A stretch of 9,229 nucleotides of DNA from an uncultured Caryophanales bacterium (GCA_946622925.1 CAMOQM010000029.1:1-9229); one strand, 5' to 3'. Counted from the first letter of the stretch, positions 1 to 6,229 are shown. Notes: generated by a model from the sequence alone, not told the origin. Made by a program: numbers and translations.

Positions 1-1
1 T

Positions 2-451
2 AGTTTAGGGTTAGATCCCGAAAAGGTCTTCCTTTGCGATAACGGGGATGTCTTGACCCTAGAAAACCATAAAATCACCAGAGGCATCCATCTCCCCGCT
101 TCCGATGTCTATCTATCGGGCGATAACCTCGGTGGCATCGCCTCGGTTTTGATGGATGATAGGAATATCCTCACCAATGATGGTTTAGTCGTCATCGTCA
201 CCACTTTGGATAAAAACAACAACTACGTGGTTAAACCCGCCGTCTATACCCGTGGTTTCTCGGGTTCAGAACAAGCCCACGTCGTAAGACACTGCACCAT
301 TAGGGCCGACGAATCCTTGCAAAAATGCATTTCCTTAGGATTAGGCGTCAACGAAATGAAGGCCGAAATCCGTTCCAATATCATCAAATACACCGATCGT
401 CTGACCGGGCGTCGCCCCATGGTCTTACCGATGATCATGATCCAAGGCTAG
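2..451 (+). CDS. rnj: Ribonuclease J, C-terminal part (5' end outside window)
   Basis: RNase J is a metallo-beta-lactamase/beta-CASP ribonuclease acting as endonuclease and 5'-3' exonuclease in mRNA decay and rRNA maturation in the cytoplasm. The reading frame is open from the left edge, so about 149 C-terminal codons are visible and the catalytic metallo-beta-lactamase part is missing. Recognisable family features are the stretch around CDNGDVLTLEN, the linker YLSGDNLGGIASVLMDDR followed by LTNDGLVVIVTTLD, and the very conserved terminus RRPMVLPMIMI, which matches the usual RRPMILPxIMEV ending. A TTG at 53 lies in frame but is internal, because homology continues upstream of it. maf follows after 2 nt, so the two are very probably co-transcribed. 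Whether this is J1 or J2 cannot be decided from this fragment. Confidence 0.9.
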   Translation, partial: SLGLDPEKVFLCDNGDVLTLENHKITRGIHLPASDVYLSGDNLGGIASVLMDDRNILTNDGLVVIVTTLDKNNNYVVKPAVYTRGFSGSEQAHVVRHCTIRADESLQKCISLGLGVNEMKAEIRSNIIKYTDRLTGRRPMVLPMIMIQG

Positions 452-453
452 TT

Positions 454-999
454 ATGTTTATCCTCGCTTCCTCTTCGCCCCGTCGGAAAGAGCTTTTGGC
501 CAAACTAATCAAAGACTATACGATCATCGTCCCTAACGTCGATGAACGTTCTTTGAATTTGCCACCTAACGAGCTAGCCGCCGAAGAAAGTAAGCTTAAG
601 GCCTATGCCATTTCCGCCCTTTATCCTGATGATGAGGTCTTAGCCTGCGATACCATCGTGGTCCTTGACGATAAAATCTTAGGGAAGCCCGCTGACGAAG
701 AAGACGCCAAGAAGATGCTTCGCGCCCAATCGGGGGAACGTCAAATCGTCCTTTCTGGCTATACCTATATCGGCAAAGGCAAAGAAATTACCAGAACCGT
801 CGCCACCGAAGTCTATTTCAAGGAACTTTCCGATGAATTAATCTTAGATTACGTCAAAAACAAAAAGCCCCTGGACAAAGCCGGGGCCTATGGAATCCAA
901 GATGGCTATCCTTTAGTCGATCATATCGAGGGGAGTTACGATAACGTCATGGGACTTCCCACCGAAGATATCGCTAGGCACGTCTTCAATCTTCGTTAG
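454..999 (+). CDS. maf: Maf-family nucleotide pyrophosphatase
   Basis: Maf proteins hydrolyse non-canonical or modified nucleoside triphosphates (dTTP/UTP and derivatives) to monophosphates and were first noticed as septum-formation inhibitors. The 181-aa product has the usual family length. It begins with the signature FILASSSPRRKELL (residues 2-15; the SxxR phosphate-binding motif), carries the catalytic Asp in LACDTIV (Asp66), then GKPAD, SG at 101-102, and the C-terminal GAYGIQDGYPLV...GSYDNVMGLP block typical of the family. The ATG at 454 is chosen because the signature starts right there and an AAGG Shine-Dalgarno lies 6 nt upstream inside the rnj 3' end; the open frame upstream of it is rnj in another frame. 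Its 3' end overlaps the convergent EIIB-like gene by 14 nt. Which subgroup (YhdE-like or YceF-like) is not resolved. Confidence 0.95.
   Translation: MFILASSSPRRKELLAKLIKDYTIIVPNVDERSLNLPPNELAAEESKLKAYAISALYPDDEVLACDTIVVLDDKILGKPADEEDAKKMLRAQSGERQIVLSGYTYIGKGKEITRTVATEVYFKELSDELILDYVKNKKPLDKAGAYGIQDGYPLVDHIEGSYDNVMGLPTEDIARHVFNLR
856..887 (-). terminator. Intrinsic terminator for the EIIB-like gene, inside maf
   Basis: Read on the minus strand, a GC-rich stem (GCCCC/GGGGC, extended by GG/CC with one bulged A, 6-nt loop at 875-880) is followed directly by TTTTTGTTTTTG. This is a strong intrinsic-terminator shape about 100 nt beyond the EIIB-like stop codon. It lies antisense within the maf coding region. 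Confidence 0.65.
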
Positions 1000-1375
1000 T
1001 TCCAAATAAGGTTTTCTCAACCGTTTCGGCATTGCCCTTAATAACGAGGGTCAACCTATCCGACATCTTAATGAAGCCGTCGACGCCGGCTTCTTTTATT
1101 TTCTCCTTATCCAAGGCTTCGTAATCTTTTAGCTTAAGCTCGATCCGACTGCCTTTCCTAGTATGCTCAAGGATATTGTCCTCTCCGCCTAAAGCTTCCA
1201 TATAAGCCGATTTGCTTACCGGCTTAGCGTTAACCTTGCCTTGGCCTTTCTTATTCCGCTTAACGATTAGTAAAATCGTCAAAGTGATGACTAAGGCCGC
1301 CAAAATGGAAGCGGCGATAATGAGATAGATGCGATATTCGAGGACGAATTCTTCTAAAGAAATTAGGGTAACCAT
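986..1375 (-). CDS. Membrane-anchored EIIB-like (glucose PTS) protein lacking the phospho-cysteine
   Basis: The 129-aa product has one hydrophobic helix (about residues 16-38) followed by KRNKK, predicting N-out/C-in topology, a short linker, and a C-terminal domain (about 57-124) resembling the EIIB domain of glucose-family PTS permeases. The match to E. coli PtsG EIIB is visible by eye: ALGGEDNI against ALGGKENI, S-R-I against T-R-L, then LD..KIKEAGVDGFIK. In an active EIIB the Cys just before xTRL is phosphorylated; here the aligned residue is Lys74 and the protein has no Cys at all, so it should not carry phosphate. It is alone, without EIIA or EIIC in the window. From memory, Mycoplasma has a similarly short EIIB-like protein (MG129). 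The role is unknown; sensing or scaffolding at the membrane is only a guess. No Shine-Dalgarno precedes the ATG. Confidence 0.75.
   Translation of the reverse strand: MVTLISLEEFVLEYRIYLIIAASILAALVITLTILLIVKRNKKGQGKVNAKPVSKSAYMEALGGEDNILEHTRKGSRIELKLKDYEALDKEKIKEAGVDGFIKMSDRLTLVIKGNAETVEKTLFGTNED
1073..1097 (+). terminator. Intrinsic terminator for rnj-maf, inside the EIIB-like gene
   Basis: The 7-bp stem GAAGCCG (1073-1079) / CGGCTTC (1087-1093) with a 7-nt loop is followed by TTTTATTTTC. It lies about 75 nt past the maf stop, antisense within the EIIB-like coding sequence, and fits the end of the rnj-maf transcript. Confidence 0.65.
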
Positions 1376-1388
1376 AACAAACTTCGTT

Positions 1389-1395
1389 TATAATA
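1389..1395. promoter_or_regulatory. Overlapping divergent -10 elements, EIIB-like gene / CYTH gene
   Basis: On the plus strand TATAAT sits at 1389-1394, placing a start site near 1401 for the CYTH gene; no good -35 is seen at the expected spacing. On the minus strand TATTAT covers 1390-1395, with TTGGTG (1413-1418) 17 bp upstream as a weak -35, serving the EIIB-like gene. The two -10 boxes share almost the same bases, so the two directions could compete. The CYTH gene also has a GGAGG Shine-Dalgarno at 1405-1409, 10 nt before its ATG. Confidence 0.5.
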
Positions 1396-1419
1396 CTACT
1401 AATCGGAGGCGTCACCAAT

Positions 1420-1992
1420 ATGTCAAACGCAATAGAAATCGAAGCCAAAGCCCTTGTTAGCCTTGAGGATTATCGGAAATTGACCCAAAAGTTCAAAGAT
1501 TTCCCCCGCTACATGCAGACTAACTATTACATCGATACCGAGGACCGCCTCCTCTCCAAAAGCGGCATCGCCCTCCGCATTAGGGAGAAATCCGGTCACT
1601 TTGAATTGACCTTAAAGACCCCTTTAAGCCAAGGAAAGCTAGAAAAGAACACCCCCATAAGCATCAATGAATTCGCCGCTTTACGCGACTTTAACGAATT
1701 CCCTAAAGGCGACACCGCCCGTTTCCTAACCATGTTAGACTTCGACGTGACGAGCTTACGTATCCTTACCTCCCTTTCCACCGAAAGGATCGATATCGAA
1801 TATGAAGGTGGGCTTCTCTCCATCGACCGCAACGTCTACTCGGGCATCACCGATTACGAAGTCGAATTCGAATACAATAACCTCGCCGGGGCCGAAGCGA
1901 GGTTAAAACAATTGCTCGAAGAAAATGGCATTCCCGCCGTTTTCTCCAAAGTGACCAAGACCCACCGGGCCATGGCCGCCATCGGAAAATGA
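1420..1992 (+). CDS. CYTH domain protein (triphosphate-tunnel phosphatase, YjbK-like)
   Basis: CYTH proteins form a beta-barrel tunnel that binds triphosphate substrates with metal ions; family members include thiamine triphosphatase, inorganic triphosphatase and class IV adenylate cyclase. The 190-aa product opens with the diagnostic ExExK motif (E6-I-E8-A-K10). It continues with YYIDTEDRLLSKSGIALRIR, typical of the family's strand with basic residues facing the tunnel, then LTLKTP, ERIDIEYEGG and a YEVEFEY acidic strand, and ends with SKVTKTHRA, close to the usual SKxxR ending. The ATG at 1420 has a GGAGG ribosome site 10 nt upstream. The stop overlaps the start of the next gene (ATGA). In B. 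subtilis the homologue yjbK lies close to spx, as here. The exact substrate cannot be told; inorganic tripolyphosphate is a reasonable guess. Confidence 0.9.
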   Translation: MSNAIEIEAKALVSLEDYRKLTQKFKDFPRYMQTNYYIDTEDRLLSKSGIALRIREKSGHFELTLKTPLSQGKLEKNTPISINEFAALRDFNEFPKGDTARFLTMLDFDVTSLRILTSLSTERIDIEYEGGLLSIDRNVYSGITDYEVEFEYNNLAGAEARLKQLLEENGIPAVFSKVTKTHRAMAAIGK

Positions 1993-2195
1993 AGAAAGCC
2001 ATACCCGAAGCCACCTTATATCGGATAATCCCCGCCGATAGTTGTATACCCCTAAAAAGCTTCCTTGATCAAAAAGAAGCCGAAACCGCCATCAAAGTCA
2101 TCGCCACCCAGATGTCGGTGAAAATGGACGCCTATGAGATCTACGCTAAGCCTTGTCATCAAGTCGTCCACTACTCCTTACCTAGCCTAGCCTAA
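1989..2195 (+). CDS. Small orphan protein translationally coupled to the CYTH gene
   Basis: A 68-aa frame starts within the CYTH stop codon (ATGA overlap) and ends 2 nt before a strong terminator, so it fits neatly as the second gene of a two-gene operon; its C-ending codon preference matches the neighbours. I do not recognise the family. The product is mildly basic, with no signal peptide or membrane segment. The middle (DQKEAETAIKVIATQMSVKM) should form a helix. There are two Cys (19 and 56) and several aromatic residues near the C-terminus (YEIYAKPCHQVVHY). Overlap with a CYTH gene suggests a linked function, for example a partner or regulator, but nothing in the sequence shows what it does. 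A dedicated ribosome site is weak, so reinitiation after the CYTH stop is likely. Confidence 0.7.
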   Translation: MKKAIPEATLYRIIPADSCIPLKSFLDQKEAETAIKVIATQMSVKMDAYEIYAKPCHQVVHYSLPSLA

Positions 2196-2197
2196 TA

Positions 2198-2221
2198 AAA
2201 AGAGGTCCGCGGACCTCTTTT
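2198..2221. terminator. Perfectly palindromic bidirectional terminator
   Basis: AAAAGAGGTCCG/CGGACCTCTTTT is a 24-nt perfect palindrome with an A-run on one side and a T-run on the other, so it can terminate in both directions. It lies directly after the 68-aa gene on the plus strand. The stop codon of spx on the minus strand (2220-2222) is part of its outer arm. Confidence 0.85.
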
Positions 2222-2657
2222 AGTTTGGTTTGTTATCGTGGCTATGCTCGCAATCGCCATATTTGGGGCAATCTTCATGGGAGCAATACATTTGGGCAAG
2301 GCGTTGGGCCCTAGGAATAAAGGTCCTTATCTCTTCTTCGTTATAGCCAACCTGTAACCTTCTATCATCTACAATGATAGGCCGCTTTAAGACGGTAGGA
2401 TTAGCCAGGACGAAATCGCAAAGTTGCGAAATGGTCATATCGTCGAAATTGATGTCGTTTTCCAACACGATTTTGGAACGGGTGGAAATGATATCGTCGG
2501 TCCCGTTTTCGGATTTGGAAATCATCTCCTTGATATCCTCTTTGGAAAAGTCCGGCGCGAAAATCGATTTCGCGACATAAGGGATCTTATTGTCGTCGAA
2601 CCATTTCTTGACCTTGCGGCAAGATGAGCAACTTGGGGAGGTGTAAATCTTAATCAC
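2220..2657 (-). CDS. spx: Spx-family thiol-stress regulator with a Cys/His-rich tail
   Basis: Spx binds the RNA polymerase alpha C-terminal domain and redirects transcription under disulfide stress. The 145-aa product has the ArsC/thioredoxin-like fold signature with the redox switch C10-S-S-C13 in YTSPSCSSCRK, ENGTDDIISTRSK around Gly52, and KRPIIVDDRRLQVGYNE with Arg92; Gly52 and Arg92 match the B. subtilis residues used for alpha-CTD contact. This favours Spx over a true arsenate reductase. B. subtilis Spx has 131 residues and ends in a ClpXP-recognised LAN; here the homologous AQRLA continues into about 23 extra residues containing C125, H127, C130, C136, H138 and H140. The start is GTG at 2657, fixed by homology; no Shine-Dalgarno is seen. 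It is convergent with the CYTH operon and divergent from trpS. Confidence 0.92.
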   Translation of the reverse strand: MIKIYTSPSCSSCRKVKKWFDDNKIPYVAKSIFAPDFSKEDIKEMISKSENGTDDIISTRSKIVLENDINFDDMTISQLCDFVLANPTVLKRPIIVDDRRLQVGYNEEEIRTFIPRAQRLAQMYCSHEDCPKYGDCEHSHDNKPN

Positions 2658-2664
2658 GGTTAAA

Positions 2665-2684
2665 TTTTACACGGCTTTGTAAAA
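2665..2684. promoter_or_regulatory. Operator-like inverted repeat between spx and trpS
   Basis: TTTTACA (2665-2671) and TGTAAAA (2678-2684) form a perfect 7-bp inverted repeat with a 6-nt spacer. On the minus strand the TAAAAT formed at its edge lies about 6 nt before the spx GTG and could be its -10 box, so a protein bound here would block spx. No specific regulator can be named. Confidence 0.35.
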
Positions 2685-2712
2685 CAAAGATAGAAAAAAT
2701 GCCTGTCTGTAA

Positions 2713-2728
2713 TATAATCCTAGCGAGG
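2713..2728 (+). promoter_or_regulatory. trpS -10 box and Shine-Dalgarno
   Basis: TATAAT at 2713-2718 and GAGG at 2725-2728 precede the trpS ATG at 2736. No good -35 is found 16-18 bp upstream. The implied leader is only about 10 nt, which leaves no room for the T-box leader that controls many trpS genes in Firmicutes. Confidence 0.45.
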
Positions 2729-2735
2729 TAAGTTT

Positions 2736-3728
2736 ATGACACGCATTCTTTCAGGTATCAAACCCACTGGCAATCTAACCCTTGGCAACTATATCGGGGC
2801 CCTTCGTAATTTCAAGGCTTTCCAAGATAGCGGCGAGGTTTTCATCTTCATCGCCGACTTGCACGCTTTAACGCTGCCTATCGACCCCGAATTCCTCCGC
2901 CAAAACACCCGTGATTTGGCCGCTTTCTATTTGGCTTCGGGACTTGACCCGGAGAAGACCACCATCTTCGTCCAATCCTCCGTCCCGGAGCACGCCGAAC
3001 TTAACGCCATCCTCCAGAATTATCTCTACATGGGTGAACTTTCCCGCATGACCCAGTTCAAGGAAAAAAGCGCCCACATGAAAGATAGCGCCATCGGACT
3101 AGGCTTATTCGCCTACCCCGTCTTAATGGCTAGCGACATCGTCTTATATGACGCCGATATCGTCCCCGTGGGCGAAGACCAGGTCCAACACGTCGAAATC
3201 ACCCGCGACCTCGTCAACCGCATCAATAAGCGTTATGGGGAAAAGACCTTGGTGCTACCTAACTACAAAATCAACAAAGTCGGAGCTAGGATCATGTCTT
3301 TATCCGACCCCACCGTTAAGATGTCTAAATCCGATCCTAAAGGCGACATCTTCCTTAAAGACCCGATGAACGTCGTTAGGAAGAAGATCATGTCGGCCGT
3401 CACCGATTTGGGATGCGAAGTCAAATACGATAAGGAAAATAAGCCGGGTATCTCTAACCTACTAACTATCTACGCCTCCTTGAAGGATATCTCCATCGAA
3501 GAGGCCGAAGCCCATTTCGTCGGCTACCGCTATGGCGACTTTAAGAAAGAAGTGGCCGATGCCGTCGTGGCCGAGTTAGAACCCTTCCAACAAAGATATC
3601 AGCAGATCCTCGAAGATGGTTCTTACCTAAAAGTCCTTCGCGATGGTGCTAAGAAAGCTTCCGAAATCGCCGAAAAAACCTTAAAACGCGTGCAAAAAGC
3701 CGTCGGATTATTACCCATTGATGAATAA
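2736..3728 (+). CDS. trpS: Tryptophan-tRNA ligase
   Basis: TrpRS charges tRNA-Trp with tryptophan using ATP; it is a dimeric class Ic synthetase in the cytoplasm. The 330-aa length is normal. The class I signatures are clear: GIKPTGNLTLGNYIGA near the N-terminus, where TLGN (15-18) stands for HIGH, and KMSKS at 195-199. Between them are the expected AYPVLMASDI, GEDQVQHVEITRD and YGE blocks that form the active site and dimer interface, followed by KGDIFLKD and a helical C-terminal domain. The ATG has a GAGG site 7 nt upstream. Its end overlaps the HAD gene by 8 nt, so the two are co-transcribed and probably translationally coupled. The same trpS-HAD adjacency occurs, from memory, in Mycoplasma genitalium (MG126-MG125). 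Confidence 0.97.
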   Translation: MTRILSGIKPTGNLTLGNYIGALRNFKAFQDSGEVFIFIADLHALTLPIDPEFLRQNTRDLAAFYLASGLDPEKTTIFVQSSVPEHAELNAILQNYLYMGELSRMTQFKEKSAHMKDSAIGLGLFAYPVLMASDIVLYDADIVPVGEDQVQHVEITRDLVNRINKRYGEKTLVLPNYKINKVGARIMSLSDPTVKMSKSDPKGDIFLKDPMNVVRKKIMSAVTDLGCEVKYDKENKPGISNLLTIYASLKDISIEEAEAHFVGYRYGDFKKEVADAVVAELEPFQQRYQQILEDGSYLKVLRDGAKKASEIAEKTLKRVQKAVGLLPIDE

Positions 3729-4518
3729 ACGCCTATTTTGCATCGATATAGACGGAACCTTGGTTAGAAGCGACTATACCTTGGGTCCTTTAACCAAATC
3801 ATTATTCCCACGTCTAGCCGAAGATGGGGACATCGTTTTGCTTTCCTCGGGACGCCCAATCCGTTCCCTTTACCCCTATTACCAAAAGTTAAAGCTAAAA
3901 GGCCCATTATGTTGCTATAACGGTTCCTATGTCGGTCACCCTTATAATGGTCTATGTTTCCCTACTATCGACCCCTATATAGAAAAAGAAGAACTCCTTA
4001 AGTTACTTTCCCCCTTCGCTGATAAACTCGATTTCTTCATGGGCGAAAACCACCACGTCAACGTTGAATCTAGGTCTAATCCCTTCCTAGAGAAATATTT
4101 TCCTATCGAAGGTATTAAGCATCATATCGTTTCTTCTTTAGAAGAACTTCCCGATAAAATGAAAATCGCCATTATCTCCACCTCCAAGGAAGTGGCTAAC
4201 CAAATAAAAGAACGTTTCGAAGGCCATCCCCACTACTCATTCCATTTCTGGCGGAACGAACCCTATTGCGAAATCGTGCTCCGCGAAGCCAATAAAGGCG
4301 ATGCTTTGGATAAGGTGGCCGCCTATTATGGGGTCGAAAAAGAAGATATCTTCGCCTTTGGCGACTCCGAAAACGATTACCCCATGTTAAAGCGGGCCGC
4401 CCACGCCTACGCAATGAAAGGCTGTAAATCCACTAGACTAGCCGAAAACTTCAAAGCCACGGAAAAAGGCAACGACCAAGATGGCGTTGCCTTTGAAATC
4501 CTTAAATATTGCGATTAA
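3721..4518 (+). CDS. Cof-type HAD hydrolase (sugar/nucleotide phosphatase)
   Basis: Cof-like HAD phosphatases (class IIB cap) dephosphorylate sugar phosphates, nucleotides or pyridoxal phosphate, usually with loose specificity. The 265-aa product shows the HAD motifs in order: motif I D9-I-D11-G-T (nucleophile and general acid), motif II LLSSGRP (about 40-46), the KGDAL block with Lys193, and motif IV GDSENDYPML (214-223). The cap domain lies between motifs II and III, as in IIB members. ATG 3721 is preferred over the in-frame TTG just before it, because MNKRLFCIDIDGT gives the usual short lead to motif I. No separate ribosome site is visible, consistent with coupling to trpS. Its 3' end overlaps the phosphoglucomutase gene by 4 nt and contains that operon's terminator on the other strand. 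The substrate is unknown. Confidence 0.92.
   Translation: MNKRLFCIDIDGTLVRSDYTLGPLTKSLFPRLAEDGDIVLLSSGRPIRSLYPYYQKLKLKGPLCCYNGSYVGHPYNGLCFPTIDPYIEKEELLKLLSPFADKLDFFMGENHHVNVESRSNPFLEKYFPIEGIKHHIVSSLEELPDKMKIAIISTSKEVANQIKERFEGHPHYSFHFWRNEPYCEIVLREANKGDALDKVAAYYGVEKEDIFAFGDSENDYPMLKRAAHAYAMKGCKSTRLAENFKATEKGNDQDGVAFEILKYCD
4463..4494 (-). terminator. Intrinsic terminator of the rlu-pgm operon, inside the HAD gene
   Basis: Read on the minus strand, a 10-bp perfect stem (4485-4494 with 4465-4474; core GGCAACG/CGTTGCC, 10-nt loop) continues into TTTTTCC. It lies about 20 nt after the phosphoglucomutase stop and within the last codons of the HAD gene. Confidence 0.75.
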
Positions 4519-6227
4519 GCCACCCCAGCGATACGCTTCATGGCTTGATAGATCTTTTCACCTTTTTCGCTCATTCCTTCGTCGGAATTTGAAACGACTT
4601 CGATATAGAACTTAACCTTAGGTTCGGTTCCGGAAGGACGGACGCAGACGGTCGAGCCATCTTCCAAATAATATTTCATGACATCGGAAACGGGCAAACC
4701 GACGATCGGGGTCTTCTTGCCATCGCAAGTGGTCTCGACTTGGTTCTTATAGTCGCCGGTCTTGATGACTTTGACGCCCGCGATTTCCTGCAATGGGGAA
4801 GCGTGTAGCCCATCCATCATCTTCTTCATGGCGGCGCTGCCTTCCATGCCTTCGAAGTAGATGTCCTTCAAGGTGGAATAATGGAAGCCAAAACGTTTCT
4901 CAAGGTTTTCCCAAGCCTGCCCTAAATCAAGGCCAAGGCTCTTATAGTAAAGGGCCATTTCGGTATATAGCAAGATAGCTTGGACGCCATCTTTATCGCG
5001 AACCTCTTCGCTAACTAAGCAGCCATAGGATTCTTCATAGCCAAAGAGGAACTTCGGTCCTTTGCCTAACTTTTCATAATGGGCGATACGGTTACCGATG
5101 AATTTAAAGCCGGTTAGGAAGGATTCGGTGGCCACGCCATAGCTTTTGGCGACGATGCTACCTAATGAGGAAGTGACGATGGTATCGTAAATAACCCCAT
5201 TGGTCGGTAGTTTCCCCTGCTTCTGTTTGGAAGAGAGGATATAGTCGATAAGCAAGGCACCGGATTGGTTGCCGGTAAGACGGTGGTATTCGCCGTCTTT
5301 CCCTAAATAAGCCAAACCACATCTATCGCCATCGGGATCGGTCATGGTAACTAAATCGGCATGGTTGTTCCTAGCGTATTCAAGGGGCAATTCCCAAGCG
5401 GAAGCGACTTCCGGGTTAGGCGACTTAGTGGCGCCAAAGGCGGGGTCATGGATGCACTGGGGAGATACGGGAATGATGTTATAACCGCATTCGGAGAAGA
5501 CGCGCATCGCCGATTCATAGCTTGCGCCGTGCTGCGGAGAATAGACAACCTTGAAATCCTTCTTATCTAAATCCGGATTGATTTGGATGGATTCGACCAT
5601 CGCGCAATAGGAATCGTCGATATCCTTACCGCAGGTGATGATTTCGCCTTTAACGGAAGCTTCAGGCACTTCAAAGGAAAGCTCATCGGGTAAGGGATCG
5701 AGATACTTAAGCATCTCATCGACTTGGGATGGGACCATTTGGCAGCCGGTCTCGTCATAAATCTTATAGCCGTTGCAATTGGCGGGGTTATGGGAGGCGG
5801 TGACCATGATGCCGGCGATGGCTCCATAATACCTTACGGCATAGGAAAGTTCCGGGGTGGGACGAAGGGCATCGAAGATGTAGACCTTAAAGCCCATCTT
5901 GGAAAGGATGGAGGCAAATTCCAAAGTGAATTCGCGCGACATAAAACGGTTATCGTGGCTGATGACCACACCCCGCTTAGCGGCATCCTTTTGGGTGGCT
6001 AATAGATAAGAGCCAAAGCCCACGGTAACCCGACCGAGGTTTTGGATGTTGATGCGGTTGGTGCCAGGGCCAAGGACCCCGCGCATTCCACCCGTGCCAA
6101 AGGAGGCGTTTTGGAAGAAGGCGTCATTTTTCTGACGTTCGTCCATGGACGACAAAATCTTTTTGTCCTCCGGGCTAACCCTATCGGAGGCTAGCCATCT
6201 TTGAAAAGAAGCTTCAATGTTGTTCAT
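4515..6227 (-). CDS. pgcA: Alpha-phosphoglucomutase / phosphomannomutase (PgcA-like)
   Basis: This enzyme interconverts glucose-1-phosphate and glucose-6-phosphate (sometimes mannose phosphates) through a phosphoserine, linking glycolysis with cell-envelope glycolipid and nucleotide-sugar synthesis. The 570-aa length fits the long Gram-positive PgcA type rather than the ~450-aa GlmM/ManB type. Landmarks in order are GTGGMRG (45-51), the phosphoserine loop TASHNP (Ser145), the Mg-binding DPDGDR (297-302), the sugar-specificity loop GYEESYG (396-402) and the phosphate-binding loop RPSGTEPK (530-537). All catalytic residues are present. It lies 12 nt after the pseudouridine synthase gene and is presumably read from the same promoter. 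ATG 6227 has no obvious Shine-Dalgarno. Its stop overlaps the convergent HAD gene. The gene symbol is by family similarity only. Confidence 0.93.
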   Translation of the reverse strand: MNNIEASFQRWLASDRVSPEDKKILSSMDERQKNDAFFQNASFGTGGMRGVLGPGTNRINIQNLGRVTVGFGSYLLATQKDAAKRGVVISHDNRFMSREFTLEFASILSKMGFKVYIFDALRPTPELSYAVRYYGAIAGIMVTASHNPANCNGYKIYDETGCQMVPSQVDEMLKYLDPLPDELSFEVPEASVKGEIITCGKDIDDSYCAMVESIQINPDLDKKDFKVVYSPQHGASYESAMRVFSECGYNIIPVSPQCIHDPAFGATKSPNPEVASAWELPLEYARNNHADLVTMTDPDGDRCGLAYLGKDGEYHRLTGNQSGALLIDYILSSKQKQGKLPTNGVIYDTIVTSSLGSIVAKSYGVATESFLTGFKFIGNRIAHYEKLGKGPKFLFGYEESYGCLVSEEVRDKDGVQAILLYTEMALYYKSLGLDLGQAWENLEKRFGFHYSTLKDIYFEGMEGSAAMKKMMDGLHASPLQEIAGVKVIKTGDYKNQVETTCDGKKTPIVGLPVSDVMKYYLEDGSTVCVRPSGTEPKVKFYIEVVSNSDEGMSEKGEKIYQAMKRIAGVA

Positions 6228-6229
6228 GC

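Noticed and set aside
325..453. Upstream in-frame extension of maf
   Set aside because: It overlaps rnj in another frame, and the Maf signature starts directly at ATG 454 with a ribosome site before it.
2658..2735. T-box leader for trpS
   Set aside because: Only 78 nt separate spx and trpS, the -10 is about 17 nt before the ATG, and no T-box sequence or specifier stem is seen.
3718..3720. TTG as start of the HAD gene
   Set aside because: The next codon is ATG 3721, giving the usual short lead to motif I; TTG adds only one residue.
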